A stretch of 36,913 nt of DNA from Streptomyces katrae (GCF_000717655.1 NZ_JNZY01000048.1:1-36913); one strand, 5' to 3'; counted from the first letter of the stretch, positions 16,615 through 25,962 are shown. The notes: generated by a model from the letters alone, not told the origin. Numbers and translations: made by a program.

Positions 16615-17381
16615 GCACGCGGGAGGACACGGCGTACGAGACCCTGCGGGTCGAGGCCGGCTCGGACCGGGTCGTCGTGACCCTGCACCGGCCGGAAACT
16701 CGCAACGCCATCAGCAGCGGCATGATCGCCGAACTGCACCGCGTGTGCGAGGACCTGGAGCGCGCGCCGAGGCTGCTGCTGCTCACCGGGCACGGCGGGG
16801 TCTTCGCCGGCGGCGCCGACATCGCCGAACTACGGCGGCGTGGCCTGGAGGAGGCGCTGCAGGGAATCAACAGCCGTCTGTTCGAGCGGGTACGCAGGCT
16901 GCCCCTGCCCACCGTGGCCGCGGTGGACGGCTGGGCACTGGGCGGCGGCGCCGAGCTTGCGTACGCCTGCGACATCCGGATCGCCGGGCCAAACGCCGTC
17001 TTCGGCAACCCCGAACCTGGCCTGGGCATCCTCGCCGCCGCCGGGGCCTGTTGGCGGCTGCGGGAGCTGCTCGGCGAGTCGGTGGCCAAACAGGTCCTGC
17101 TCGCCGGGCGGCACCTCGACGCACCTGCCGCGCTCGCCTGTGGGCTGGTCACGGACGTCGTACCGGCCGAGCGGCTGAACGCCGAGGCACACGCCCTGCT
17201 GGACCGCATGGCTCGTTCCTCGGCGCTCGCCCTGCGGCTGACCAAGCTCGTCACCGACGCCCCGGGTGCCCATCCGGTGGCTGACGACCTCGCCCAGGCC
17301 GTGCTGTTCGAGGGCCGCGACAAGGAGGAGCGCATGACGCGATTCCTGGAGAAGAACGAGAAGAACGGAGGCCGGGCATGA
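16611..17381 (+). CDS. Enoyl-CoA hydratase/isomerase, two-glutamate type (PaaF-like)
   Basis: A 256-residue crotonase-fold protein. Glu115 in GGGAELAYACD and Glu135 in NPEPGLG are 20 residues apart, matching the two catalytic glutamates of true hydratases. That argues for hydration of 2,3-dehydroadipyl-CoA (PaaF role). The oxyanion-hole blocks are FAGGADIAEL and DGWALGGG. It sits between the thiolase and the dehydrogenase with four-base overlaps on both sides. A contribution to oxepin-CoA ring opening cannot be excluded, since no MaoC-type hydrolase is visible here. Confidence 0.85.
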   Translation: MSTREDTAYETLRVEAGSDRVVVTLHRPETRNAISSGMIAELHRVCEDLERAPRLLLLTGHGGVFAGGADIAELRRRGLEEALQGINSRLFERVRRLPLPTVAAVDGWALGGGAELAYACDIRIAGPNAVFGNPEPGLGILAAAGACWRLRELLGESVAKQVLLAGRHLDAPAALACGLVTDVVPAERLNAEAHALLDRMARSSALALRLTKLVTDAPGAHPVADDLAQAVLFEGRDKEERMTRFLEKNEKNGGRA

Positions 17382-18244
17382 CCTCGGCATCAGCACCGCC
17401 CGCCGTCGTGGGGGTGATCGGCGGCGGCCGGATGGGGACCGGTATCGCCCAGTCCTTCGCGGCCGCAGGGTCGTCCGTGGTCGTCGTGGAACACGACGAA
17501 GCGGCCGCGACCGTCGCGCTGAACCGCATCGCCGCTGGCCTGAGGCAGGCCGCCGAGCGCGAGGGGCCCGGCGGATCCGCCACCGGTGAGGTACCGGACC
17601 GGGTCACCGCAGTGACCTCGATCGCCGAACTTCCCGCCGACGCCGATCTCGTCGTCGAGGCGGTACCCGAAGACGCCGCGCTCAAGGCCCGGCTGCTCGC
17701 CGCCGCCGAGCAGGCCGTGGGGGAGCGGTGCGTACTCGCCACCAACACCAGTTCCCTCCCGGTCACCGAACTCGCGGCGGCCCTGAAGAGGCCGGGAAGC
17801 TTTCTGGGCATGCACTTCTTCAACCCGGTGCCCGTCTCCGCGCTCGTCGAACTGGTCCTCACTCCCGACACCACCGGGGAGACTCTGACAGCGGCGGTCG
17901 GCTGGACACGCGCCCTGGGCAAGCAGAAGGTCGTCGTCCAGGACTCGCCGGGATTCGCCAGCAGCCGTCTCGGCCTGGCCCTCGGTCTGGAGGCCGTCCG
18001 CATGGTCGAGGAGGGGGTCGCCGAGCCGGAGGCCATCGACACGGCCATGCGCCTGGGATACCGGCACCCGATGGGGCCGCTGCGCCTCACCGACGTAGTG
18101 GGTCTCGACGTACGGCTGGCCATTGCCGACCACCTGCACAGGACGCTCGGGGAGCGGTTCGCCCCCCCGGCATTGCTGCGGGAGAAGGTCGCCCGCGGCG
18201 AGCTGGGCCGCAAGACGGGGAAGGGGTTCTACTCATGGCCGTGA
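17378..18244 (+). CDS. paaH: 3-hydroxyacyl-CoA dehydrogenase (PaaH-like)
   Basis: A 288-residue NAD-dependent dehydrogenase that oxidises 3-hydroxyadipyl-CoA to 3-oxoadipyl-CoA. The Rossmann motif is GVIGGGRMGTGIAQSFAAAG (about 12-31). The catalytic His is in LGMHFFNPVPV and the Asn-Thr-Ser block in ATNTSSLPVTEL. The C-terminal domain is complete ([26 protein letters not shown]). It is the single-domain 3-hydroxybutyryl-CoA dehydrogenase type, about 285 residues. It overlaps the preceding and following genes. Confidence 0.88.
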   Translation: MTSASAPPAVVGVIGGGRMGTGIAQSFAAAGSSVVVVEHDEAAATVALNRIAAGLRQAAEREGPGGSATGEVPDRVTAVTSIAELPADADLVVEAVPEDAALKARLLAAAEQAVGERCVLATNTSSLPVTELAAALKRPGSFLGMHFFNPVPVSALVELVLTPDTTGETLTAAVGWTRALGKQKVVVQDSPGFASSRLGLALGLEAVRMVEEGVAEPEAIDTAMRLGYRHPMGPLRLTDVVGLDVRLAIADHLHRTLGERFAPPALLREKVARGELGRKTGKGFYSWP

Positions 18245-19080
18245 CCGACGGTGCGCCCACCGACGCCCACGAGCCGGGCCGCCCCGCGCGTCACGGGGTC
18301 ACCTACGACGTCACCGACGCCGTGGCCGTCATCGAGCTGCGCGGTCCCGGGAGCGGCAACGCCCTCGACACCCATATGCGCAGCGCCCTCCTCATGGCAG
18401 CACGCCGCCTGACCACGGACACCGCACGCGGTGTACGCGCTGCCCTGATCACTGCCCGCGGAAGGCATTTCTGCGTCGGCCAGGACCTCAAGGAGCACGC
18501 CCGGCTGCTGAACACCGCGCCCGAGGCGGCCTTCGCCAACCTTCCCAACGACTACAACCCGCTGCTGAAGGAGCTGCACGGGCTGCCGGTCCCGCTCGTC
18601 GTGGCCGTCGAGGGCGCGTGTGTCGGGGCCGGGCTCGGCATCGCGCTCTGCGCCGATGTACGTGTCGCCGCCGAAGGAGCCCGCTTCGCGACCGCCTTCG
18701 CCGGCCTCGGCCTGGCCTCCGACTCGGGGGTCGCCCGCGGCCTCGCCCGCCAGCTCGGTCCTTCACGGACCGCAGGACTCATGCTCCTCGGAGACCGCTT
18801 TTCCGCACAGGACGCCGAACGATGGGGCCTGGTACACCGCGTCGTGGCGGATGGCTCGGCCACGGCTGAAGGGCTGGCCGTCGCCCGCTCCCTCGCAGGC
18901 GGACCCACCGCCGCCCACCGAGAGATCAAGGCACTGCTGCGGTCCGCGGCCACCGCTCCGCTGCCGGCCGCGCTGGAGCGTGAAGCCGTGATCCAGCGCC
19001 GGCTCGGCGCCACCGAGGACCACCGCGAAGCCGTCACGGCGTTCCTCGAACGCCGCAGCCCGGCCTTCCGCGGCCATTGA
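18235..19080 (+). CDS. paaG: PaaG-like 1,2-epoxyphenylacetyl-CoA isomerase
   Basis: A 281-residue crotonase homologue. The two hydratase glutamates are replaced: Gly in [11 protein letters not shown] and Phe in ATAFAGLG. An aspartate is present in LGLASDSG (Asp163), where E. coli PaaG has its catalytic Asp in LIPD. That pattern points to the isomerase that converts the ring epoxide to oxepin-CoA rather than to a hydratase. The ATG at 18235 has GGGGAAGGGG upstream and lies inside the 3' end of the dehydrogenase gene. It directly precedes the epoxidase genes. Confidence 0.78.
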   Translation: MAVTDGAPTDAHEPGRPARHGVTYDVTDAVAVIELRGPGSGNALDTHMRSALLMAARRLTTDTARGVRAALITARGRHFCVGQDLKEHARLLNTAPEAAFANLPNDYNPLLKELHGLPVPLVVAVEGACVGAGLGIALCADVRVAAEGARFATAFAGLGLASDSGVARGLARQLGPSRTAGLMLLGDRFSAQDAERWGLVHRVVADGSATAEGLAVARSLAGGPTAAHREIKALLRSAATAPLPAALEREAVIQRRLGATEDHREAVTAFLERRSPAFRGH

Positions 19081-19115
19081 CCCACTCACCGAGTACGACG
19101 GGACACGCACACCCC

Positions 19116-20090
19116 ATGAACACCCCCACCCTCACACCATCCGGGCCCCAGGGCCCCGAGGCCACCTTCGAGGACACCATCGCCCGCGACCAGCGCATCG
19201 AGCCGCGGGACTGGATGCCCGACGGTTACCGCAGCACGCTGATCCGGCAGATCGCCCAGCATGCCCACTCCGAGATCATCGGCATGCAGCCCGAGGGCGA
19301 GTGGATCACTCGGGCGCCCTCGCTGCGCCGCAAGGCCATCCTCTTCGCCAAGGTGCAGGACGAGGCCGGGCACGGGCTGTACCTCTACTCCGCGGCCGAG
19401 ACCCTCGGGGCGGACCGCACGGACATGACGGCGCGTCTGATCGACGGCCGCCAGAAGTACTCGTCCATCTTCAACTACCCGACCCACACCTTCGCCGACG
19501 TCGGCGTGATCGGCTGGTTCGTGGACGGCGCGGCGATCTGCAACCAGGTGCCCCTGTGCCGTACGTCGTACGGTCCGTACGGGCGCGCCATGGTGCGCGT
19601 GTGCAAGGAGGAGTCCTTCCACCAGCGGCAGGGATACGAACTCCTGCTGACGATGATGCGCGGCACCGACGAGCAGCGGGAGATGGTGCAGGACGCGGTG
19701 AACCGCTGGTGGTGGCCGTCGCTGATGATGTTCGGCCCGCCGGACGCCGACTCGCCCAACTCCGCGCGGTCCATGGCCTGGAAGATCAAACGGCACTCCA
19801 ACGACGAACTGCGACAGCGGTTCGTCGACATGACCGTGCCGCAGGCCCAGAAGCTCGGCGTCACCCTGCCCGACCCCGTCCTGCGGTGGAACGAGGAACG
19901 CGGGCACCATGACTTCGGCGCCCCCGACTGGGACGAGCTGAAGCGCGTGGTCTCCGGCGACGGGCCGTGCAACGCCGAGCGGATCGCCCGGCGCCGGGCC
20001 GCCCACGAGGAGGGAGCCTGGGTGCGGGAGGCGGCCTCGGCCCATGCCGCCAAGCAGGCGACCCGGGTACGGGAAGGAGCGGCGGCATGA
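19116..20090 (+). CDS. paaA: Phenylacetyl-CoA epoxidase, catalytic subunit PaaA
   Basis: The di-iron oxygenase subunit that, with PaaB, PaaC and PaaE, adds one oxygen atom across C1-C2 of the phenylacetyl-CoA ring. It is 324 residues, with a ferritin-like bundle carrying two ExxH iron motifs: [19 protein letters not shown] and [14 protein letters not shown]. The N-terminal block [20 protein letters not shown] is typical. The start is ATG 19116; a TTG at 19077 that would overlap the PaaG stop is less likely. It is followed by paaB with a four-base overlap. Confidence 0.92.
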   Translation: MNTPTLTPSGPQGPEATFEDTIARDQRIEPRDWMPDGYRSTLIRQIAQHAHSEIIGMQPEGEWITRAPSLRRKAILFAKVQDEAGHGLYLYSAAETLGADRTDMTARLIDGRQKYSSIFNYPTHTFADVGVIGWFVDGAAICNQVPLCRTSYGPYGRAMVRVCKEESFHQRQGYELLLTMMRGTDEQREMVQDAVNRWWWPSLMMFGPPDADSPNSARSMAWKIKRHSNDELRQRFVDMTVPQAQKLGVTLPDPVLRWNEERGHHDFGAPDWDELKRVVSGDGPCNAERIARRRAAHEEGAWVREAASAHAAKQATRVREGAAA

Positions 20091-20413
20091 GTGGCACCGA
20101 CCGGACTTCCGCCGGCGGACCCGTCCGCATACGGGACGAGTGGCCGCTGTATGAGGTGTTCGTTCGGGGCAAGCGCGGACTGAACCATGTCCACGTGGGC
20201 TCCCTCCGCGCGCCCGACGACACGATGGCCCTTGTCCACGCCCGCGACCTGTACACCCGGCGCAACGAGGGCGTGAGCGTCTGGGCCGTGCGCTCCGACT
20301 CCATCGCCGCCTCCACCCCCGCCGAGAAGGATCCCTTCTTCGCGCCCAGCGGGGACAAGGTCTACCGGCACCCGACCTTCTACGACATCCCCGACGACGT
20401 ACCCCACATCTAG
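20087..20413 (+). CDS. paaB: Phenylacetyl-CoA epoxidase subunit PaaB
   Basis: A 108-residue small subunit that bridges the PaaAC heterodimers in the epoxidase complex. The family block [20 protein letters not shown] is followed by [20 protein letters not shown] and the C-terminal [18 protein letters not shown]. It is slightly longer than the usual 95 residues because of a Ser/Gly-rich start. It overlaps paaA as ATGA and is followed 12 bases later by paaC. Confidence 0.9.
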   Translation: MSGTDRTSAGGPVRIRDEWPLYEVFVRGKRGLNHVHVGSLRAPDDTMALVHARDLYTRRNEGVSVWAVRSDSIAASTPAEKDPFFAPSGDKVYRHPTFYDIPDDVPHI

Positions 20414-20425
20414 GAGCGGCCGCCA

Positions 20426-21292
20426 ATGAGTCACGAGGACCTGTACGTCGACCACGACAACGCGCAGTGGGCGTTCGGCACCGGTTTCACCGACCCCCTG
20501 CACGGCGTCGACCAGAGGGTGCCGGACGGCATCGACGCCGGAGACCTGGCCGCCTGCTGTCTGGCCCTGGGCGACGACGCCCTGGTGTCCGCCCAGCGGC
20601 TCGCCGAGTGGTGCACGCGCGCTCCGGAACTGGAGGAGGAACTCGCCCTGGCCAACATCGGCCTCGACCTGCTCGGCCAGGCCCGGCTGCTGTACGCCAG
20701 GACGGGACGGGCCGACGGTACGGGCCGCGGCGAGGACGCGTACGCCTACTTCCGTGATCCAGACGGCTTCCGCAACCTAAGGCTGGCCGAACTGCCCGGC
20801 GGCGACTTCGCCTTCACGATCACACGGCTGCTCGTGTTGTCCGTCTGGCGGCTGGCCGTCTTCGAGGAGCTCACCAGCGCTCCTGATCCGGTGCTCGCCG
20901 CCATCGCCGCCAAGAGCGTGAAGGAGCTCTCCTACCATTGCCACTACGCCGCGGTGTGGACCGTGCGCTTGGGCGACGGGACTCCCGAGTCCCGTGACCG
21001 TCTCAGAACGGCGCTGTTCGACGTCGCGCCCTGGCTGGGAGAACCACTGACCGACCGGACCGCAGCCGGTCTGGGCGCCGAGTCCGCAGTGGTCGCCGAC
21101 CGGACGCTGCGGCATCTCGCCGACGTCCTGGTGCGAGCGGGATTCGATCCCTCCGAGGTCCTGCCTCTCGGCCCGGCGTCCGCCCCTGCCATACCCGGCT
21201 CCGGCCGCGACGGTGACCGTACCGAACACCTGGCGCCGCTCCTCACCGAACTCCAGAGCATCGCCCGCGCACACCCGCAGGCGCAATGGTGA
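20426..21292 (+). CDS. paaC: Phenylacetyl-CoA epoxidase subunit PaaC
   Basis: The structural ferritin-like partner of PaaA, 288 residues. Recognisable blocks are CLALGDDALVSAQRLAEWC, ELEEELALANIGLDLLGQAR and the ERRP-like region SVKELSYHCHYAAVWTVRLG. PaaC stabilises the complex and is not itself catalytic in characterised systems. AGGAG lies 11-13 bases before the ATG. The 3' end overlaps paaD by seven bases. Confidence 0.9.
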   Translation: MSHEDLYVDHDNAQWAFGTGFTDPLHGVDQRVPDGIDAGDLAACCLALGDDALVSAQRLAEWCTRAPELEEELALANIGLDLLGQARLLYARTGRADGTGRGEDAYAYFRDPDGFRNLRLAELPGGDFAFTITRLLVLSVWRLAVFEELTSAPDPVLAAIAAKSVKELSYHCHYAAVWTVRLGDGTPESRDRLRTALFDVAPWLGEPLTDRTAAGLGAESAVVADRTLRHLADVLVRAGFDPSEVLPLGPASAPAIPGSGRDGDRTEHLAPLLTELQSIARAHPQAQW

Positions 21293-21822
21293 CGCTCGCA
21301 GATGCCGGCGAGCACCGCCGAGATGCGGCGCACCGCGCCTGGCGTACCGCCTGCGAGATCCCCGATCCTGAACTGCCCATGCTGACCCTCGCCGACCTCG
21401 GAGTGCTCCGCGGTGTCGAGGTGGAGCAGGACGGTACGGTCGTCGTGCGGCTCACCCCGACCTACTCAGGCTGTCCCGCCGTGGCCGAGATGCGGGCTGA
21501 AGCCGCCACCCGACTGCAGGCGGACGGCTTTCCCGCCGTTCGGGTCGTCACCGTGCTCGACCCGCCCTGGACTACCGACTGGATCACATCCCAGGGCCGC
21601 CTCAAGCTCGCCGAACACGGCATCGCACCACCGGGGCCTCGGCGCCTCAGCGAATCCGGGCCGGTGTGGTTGTCCCTCGGGCCGGCCCCGTCGGATGTGC
21701 CCTGCCCGCGCTGCGCCTCGGTCGATACCGAGGAGATCTCACGGTTCGCCGCAACCGCCTGCTTGGCGCTCCGCCGCTGCGGCACCTGCCTGGAGCCCTT
21801 CGAGCACCTCAAGGACCTTTGA
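21286..21822 (+). CDS. paaD: PaaD, Fe-S maturation-type protein of the epoxidase
   Basis: A 178-residue MIP18/DUF59-type protein needed to mature the epoxidase. The N-terminal part carries IPDPELPMLTLADLGVLRGV and LTPTYSGCPAVAEM, the usual domain with its Cys. The C-terminal part has a metal-binding pattern CPRC ... C ... CGTC (about residues 142-168). It overlaps paaC and paaE, giving one coupled translation unit. Confidence 0.9.
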   Translation: MVTLADAGEHRRDAAHRAWRTACEIPDPELPMLTLADLGVLRGVEVEQDGTVVVRLTPTYSGCPAVAEMRAEAATRLQADGFPAVRVVTVLDPPWTTDWITSQGRLKLAEHGIAPPGPRRLSESGPVWLSLGPAPSDVPCPRCASVDTEEISRFAATACLALRRCGTCLEPFEHLKDL

Positions 21823-22958
21823 TGACGACCCCCTCCCGTCCCCCCGTCACGGCGCGGACCCGTCTGCATCCCACCTTCCACGCCCTGCGCGTCGCAGAGG
21901 TTGAGGGGCTGTGCTCCGACGCCGCCGCGCTCACCCTCGCGATACCGGACCGTCTGGCCGAGGAATTCGCGTTTCTCCCCGGCCAGTGCCTCACCGTGCG
22001 CCGGGAGATCGACGGCCGCGACGAGCGCCGCTCCTACTCCATCTGCTCCCCCGTCGGGGAACCTCTGCGCATCGGTATCCGCGTCGTACCCGGCGGCCTG
22101 TTCTCTTCCTGGCTCGTCCATGGTGTGCACCCGGGAGACACCCTTGAGGTGATGGGGCCGGTCGGTGCTTTCACGCCCGACCTCACCGGAGCCGGACAAC
22201 TCGGTGATTCCGGTCAACCCGGTGGCCTCGGCCACTTCGTGCTCATCGCTGCCGGATCCGGCATCACACCGATGCTGTCGATCGCCGCCTCAGTACTCGG
22301 CGCCGACGGCTCATCCCGCATCACCCTCCTCTACGGCAACCGGCGAACCGATACGGTCATGTTCGCGGACGAACTGGCAGATCTGAAAGACCAGTACCCG
22401 GCCCGCTTCCAGCTCGTTCACGTGTTGTCCCGCGAGCCGCGCCAGGCCGAAATGCTCTCCGGCCGCCTCGATGCGGCGCGGCTCACCGCCCTGCTCGATG
22501 CCCTGGTCGACACCGACGGCGTCGACCAATGGTGGCTGTGCGGTCCGCACGGCATGGTCCGTGACTCCAGCGCCATCCTGGCCGGGCTCGGCGTCCCGGC
22601 TGACCGAATCCACCAGGAACTGTTCCACGCCGATGAAGAACCGCCCGCTGCCCGCCACGAGGTCTCGGCGATCGGTCTCGCCACGAGCGAAGTCACCGTC
22701 GTCCTGGATGGCAGGGTCACCACGTTCCCGGCCCCCCGGGACCGCACCGTCCTCGACGCTGCTCAACAGCTCCGCCCCGACCTGCCGTTCGCCTGCAGAG
22801 GCGGCGTCTGCGGGACGTGCCGCGCCCTGGTGACCCAGGGCCGGGGGGACATGCGCCGCAACTACGCCCTGGAGCCCGCGGAGGTGGCGGCGGGATACGT
22901 CTTGACCTGCCAGACCCGCCCCGCATCGGACGAGCTCACCGTGGACTTCGACATGTGA
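21822..22958 (+). CDS. paaE: PaaE, reductase of the phenylacetyl-CoA epoxidase
   Basis: A 378-residue NADPH reductase that feeds electrons to PaaA. In order: an FAD domain with RRSYSICSP, an NAD(P) domain with AAGSGITPMLSIAAS and WWLCGPHGM, and a C-terminal plant-type 2Fe-2S domain with CRGGVCGTC and the fourth Cys in LTCQT. A short insertion (TGAGQLGDSGQPGG) sits between the first two domains. The ATG overlaps the paaD stop as TGATG. It ends the operon. Confidence 0.92.
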   Translation: MTTPSRPPVTARTRLHPTFHALRVAEVEGLCSDAAALTLAIPDRLAEEFAFLPGQCLTVRREIDGRDERRSYSICSPVGEPLRIGIRVVPGGLFSSWLVHGVHPGDTLEVMGPVGAFTPDLTGAGQLGDSGQPGGLGHFVLIAAGSGITPMLSIAASVLGADGSSRITLLYGNRRTDTVMFADELADLKDQYPARFQLVHVLSREPRQAEMLSGRLDAARLTALLDALVDTDGVDQWWLCGPHGMVRDSSAILAGLGVPADRIHQELFHADEEPPAARHEVSAIGLATSEVTVVLDGRVTTFPAPRDRTVLDAAQQLRPDLPFACRGGVCGTCRALVTQGRGDMRRNYALEPAEVAAGYVLTCQTRPASDELTVDFDM

Positions 22959-23256
22959 GCGCGAACATGTCGACAACGTTCGATTTTCTCGACGATGAAC
23001 GATCGGAAACCTGCGCTGGAAAAGGCGCATGCCGTTCGGCACAGTAAGCCCGGGTCAATCAATCGCTCTTTTCGAACAGACGTTCAGTAGGGCGGGGTGA
23101 AAGCCCGCTTGGCGCCTTGGTCCCCGACGCGGGAGACCGCGCAAACACGGGCCGCCCGCAACGTTCGTTGACCGACGGCGTGCGCCTATCGAAATCTTGA
23201 GCGGACCGGCAGTAACGGACCGCACTGCATCAACTTATGGAAAGTGAGAGCAAGGC
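22959..23256. promoter_or_regulatory. Permease upstream region with several GAACG/CGTTC dyads
   Basis: The 298-base gap between paaE and the permease holds AACGTTCG at 22975-22982 and again at 23160-23167, the latter within CAACG-TT-CGTTG. It also has GAACGATCGG at 22997-23006 and GAAC-N4-GTTC at 23074-23085. The same AACGTTCG core lies in the palindrome before paaN. This looks like a multi-site regulatory region rather than a terminator; no stem with a T-run was found. Confidence 0.5.
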
Positions 23257-24720
23257 GTGAGTGAGCAGCCGCTCGTGAAGCCCGGAGCGCCATCCAGACC
23301 GGCCCGGCCCAATGTCGACGCTGGAGACGCCGGTTACAGCAAGTCGTTGAAGTCCCGGCACGTCAGCATGATCGCCATCGGCGGTGCCATCGGCACCGGC
23401 CTCTTCCTCGGTGCCGGCGGCCGCCTCGCCGAGGCCGGCCCGTCGTTGTTCGTTGCGTACGCGGTCTGCGGCGTCTTCGCCTTCCTCGTCGTCCGCGCGC
23501 TCGGCGAACTCGTCCTGTACCGGCCCTCGTCCGGCGCCTTCGTGTCGTACGCCCGGGAGTTCCTCGGCGAGAAGGGCGCCTACACCGCAGGCTGGATGTA
23601 CTTCCTGAACTGGGCCACGACTGGTATCGCCGACATCACCGCGGTGGCCACCTACACCCACTACTGGGGCATGTTCTCCGACATACCCCAATGGGTGATC
23701 GCGCTGATCGCCCTGGCGGTCGTCCTCGCGGTCAACCTGATATCGGTGCGGATCTTCGGCGAGCTGGAGTTCTGGTTCGCAATCGTCAAGGTCGGCGCCC
23801 TCGTCCTCTTCATGTGTATCGGCATCTTCCTGCTGGTGACCCAACACCCCGTCGACGGTCACAACCCCGGTCTGTCCGTGATCAGCGACAACGGGGGCGT
23901 CTTCCCCAACGGTCTGCTGCCCATGCTCCTGATCACCCAAGGCGTCATCTTCGCCTACGCCGCAGTCGAGCTGGTCGGCGTGACGGCGGGTGAGACCGAG
24001 AACCCCGAGAAGATCATGCCCAAGGCGATCAACTCGATCATGTGGCGCGTGGCGCTGTTCTACGTCGGCTCGGTCATCCTGCTCTCGATGCTGCTTCCGT
24101 GGAACAAGTACGTCGCTGGCGAGAGCCCCTTTGTGACGGTGCTCTCCAACATCGGTGTCCCCGCGGCGGGCGGCGTGATGAACCTCGTCGTCCTCACCGC
24201 GGCCATGTCCTCGCTCAACTCCGGCCTCTACTCGACCGGCCGCATCCTGCGCTCCATGGCGATGTCCGGCTCGGCGCCGAGGTTCACGAGTGCGATGAGC
24301 CGCAGCCAGGTTCCCTACGGTGGCATCCTGCTCACGACCGGTATCTGTGTGCTCGGCGTCGGCCTCAACTTCGTCGTACCGGCGGAGGCGTTCGAGATCG
24401 TCCTGAACTTCGCGGCTATCGGCGTCCTGGCCACGTGGGGCATGATCATGATCTGCCACCTGCTCTTCTGGCGGAAGACGCAGCAGGGCGAGCTGACGCG
24501 TCCTGGCTACCGGCTGCCCGGCTCGCCGTGGACCGAGATCGTGACCCTCGGCTTCCTGGCCTCTGTCCTGGTGCTGATGTATGCCGACGGCGGGGCCGCA
24601 CGCACCACCGTGCTGTGTCTTCCGCTGATCGTCGGGGCTCTCGTCGCCGGGTGGTTCGGCGTGCGCGGCCGGGTGGCCGGTATGCGCAGGGCAGCCGAGG
24701 ACGCCCAAGCCAGGCCATGA
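23257..24720 (+). CDS. Amino-acid permease (AAT/APC family), possibly for phenylalanine
   Basis: A 487-residue transporter of the AAT family with about 12 hydrophobic helices. The family signature opens the first helix: [20 protein letters not shown]. Others are GALGEL-like [11 protein letters not shown], the [15 protein letters not shown] loop and [13 protein letters not shown]. The GTG start is preceded by GAGAGCAAGG. Family members take up amino acids with protons across the cytoplasmic membrane. The nearest named relatives by eye are the AroP/PheP/GabP/AnsP group, which I cannot separate by reading. Position beside the phenylalanine-degrading genes and shared upstream motifs favour phenylalanine. 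Confidence 0.85.
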   Translation: MSEQPLVKPGAPSRPARPNVDAGDAGYSKSLKSRHVSMIAIGGAIGTGLFLGAGGRLAEAGPSLFVAYAVCGVFAFLVVRALGELVLYRPSSGAFVSYAREFLGEKGAYTAGWMYFLNWATTGIADITAVATYTHYWGMFSDIPQWVIALIALAVVLAVNLISVRIFGELEFWFAIVKVGALVLFMCIGIFLLVTQHPVDGHNPGLSVISDNGGVFPNGLLPMLLITQGVIFAYAAVELVGVTAGETENPEKIMPKAINSIMWRVALFYVGSVILLSMLLPWNKYVAGESPFVTVLSNIGVPAAGGVMNLVVLTAAMSSLNSGLYSTGRILRSMAMSGSAPRFTSAMSRSQVPYGGILLTTGICVLGVGLNFVVPAEAFEIVLNFAAIGVLATWGMIMICHLLFWRKTQQGELTRPGYRLPGSPWTEIVTLGFLASVLVLMYADGGAARTTVLCLPLIVGALVAGWFGVRGRVAGMRRAAEDAQARP

Positions 24721-25057
24721 CCTCGACGGCGACACATCGGGGCGGCTCGCCCACGCATCAGTGGCGTGACATCACCTGCCTGATACGGGCCGTGCCGCCA
24801 ACCTGCCCAGGACGCATTCAACGTGACCTCGTAACGCTCTTCAATGGCCCGGTGGTCGCCTTACGATCCGACCGCGCCCCAGGGATTCCTGGCCACCGCA
24901 CACCCCTCGATACGGCACCCAGCCCTAGAACCGGCGGCGCTGATCCTTGCATCCGCCGCCGTCAGCCCGAGTCAACCGCGAGGCGTAGCGTGACATCACA
25001 CTCTGCGCGTCCGGCACAAGCTCTCCCACGAGAAAGCCAGCTGTTTCAGGCGCTGTC
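24721..25057. other. About 340 bases without a gene
   Basis: No recognisable coding frame, tRNA or repeat. It should contain the promoter of the LysR gene at 25058 and the 3' end of the permease transcript. No clear terminator stem with a T-run was seen. Confidence 0.4.
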
Positions 25058-25962
25058 ATGTTCGATCTTCACCGGCTCAGACTTCTCAGGGAGCTCAAGC
25101 ACCGCGGCACGCTGGCCGCCGTTGCCGCTGCCTTGTCCTACAGTCCATCGACCATTTCTCAGCAGTTGTCGCTGTTGGAATCCGAGGTCGGCGTCCGGCT
25201 ACTGGAACACGTCGGTCGGCGGGTACGCCTCACCCAACAGGCGGAGATCCTCGTTGCCCACACCGAGGCTGTCCTGGAGCGGCTGGAACGCGCAGAGACC
25301 GACATCGCGACATCCTTGACTGATTTGACCGGAATACTCCGCATCGCTTCCTTTCAGAGTGCGGCGCTTGCCCTGGTCCCCACCGCGCTGACCTTGTTGC
25401 ATGCCGCTCATCCGCTGCTGCGTGTCCATCTGACTCAGATGGAGCGGGAAAGTGCCATTTCTGCTCTGCTAGCGCGTGACTTCGATCTGATCATCGACGT
25501 TGAGTACCCCGGTATTCCCGGTCCTCGGCCCGCGGAGGTGGAGCAGGAGGAGTTGTGTGAGGACACCCTGCATCTGGCTCATCCGGCCATTGGGGGCGTG
25601 GCCGACCCCATGGAGGCGCTCCTCAGCCTGGCAGGACAGCCGTGGATCATGGAGCCCGAGGGAACCGTCGCTCGCCGCTGGTCGATGGCACTGTGCCGCG
25701 AAGCAGGCTTCGAACCGGACATCCGGTACGAGTCCACCGATCACTTCCTGCATCTGCGGCTCGCCGAACAGGGTCATGCGGCCGCGCTGCTTCCGGGTTT
25801 GGCATGGCACGGCCGTCCCCGACCGTCCCCATACAGCCATTGCCACGGGCTCATCACAGGCGCAGACTGCTCACTGCCGTGCGTCGCGGAGGCGGCCAGC
25901 ACCCCACCATCAAAGCCGCCCGGCAGGCACTGCTCGGGGCTGCTGAGCAGTTGGTGCTGTGA
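25058..25962 (+). pseudogene. LysR-family regulator with a C-terminal frameshift
   Basis: The N-terminal helix-turn-helix (LRLLRELKHRGTLAAVAAAL, then SPSTISQQLSLLESEVGVRL) and most of the effector domain are normal to about LPGLAWHGR (25817). From there the frame gives Ser/Pro/Cys-rich residues. The next frame, from 25819, reads PTVPIQPLPRAHHRRRLLTA and then VRRGGGQHPTIKAARQALLG, ending at 25962; this is a standard LysR tail. A one-base insertion in a repeated CGTCCCC-GACCGTCCCC stretch explains it. Read without the shift, the protein runs on to 26008. The HTH is intact, so DNA binding could persist. Its neighbours suggest a possible former role over the permease. Confidence 0.7.

Noticed and set aside
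6625..22958. Tropone/tropolone biosynthetic cluster
   Set aside because: Paa genes and a PaaZ/PaaN homologue occur in such clusters, but no DAHP synthase, prephenate dehydratase, or tailoring oxygenase is here; catabolism fits better.
23041..23160. Possible riboswitch before the permease
   Set aside because: Short GC-rich stems are visible (GGGC ... GCCC), but no conserved core of a riboswitch class I know.
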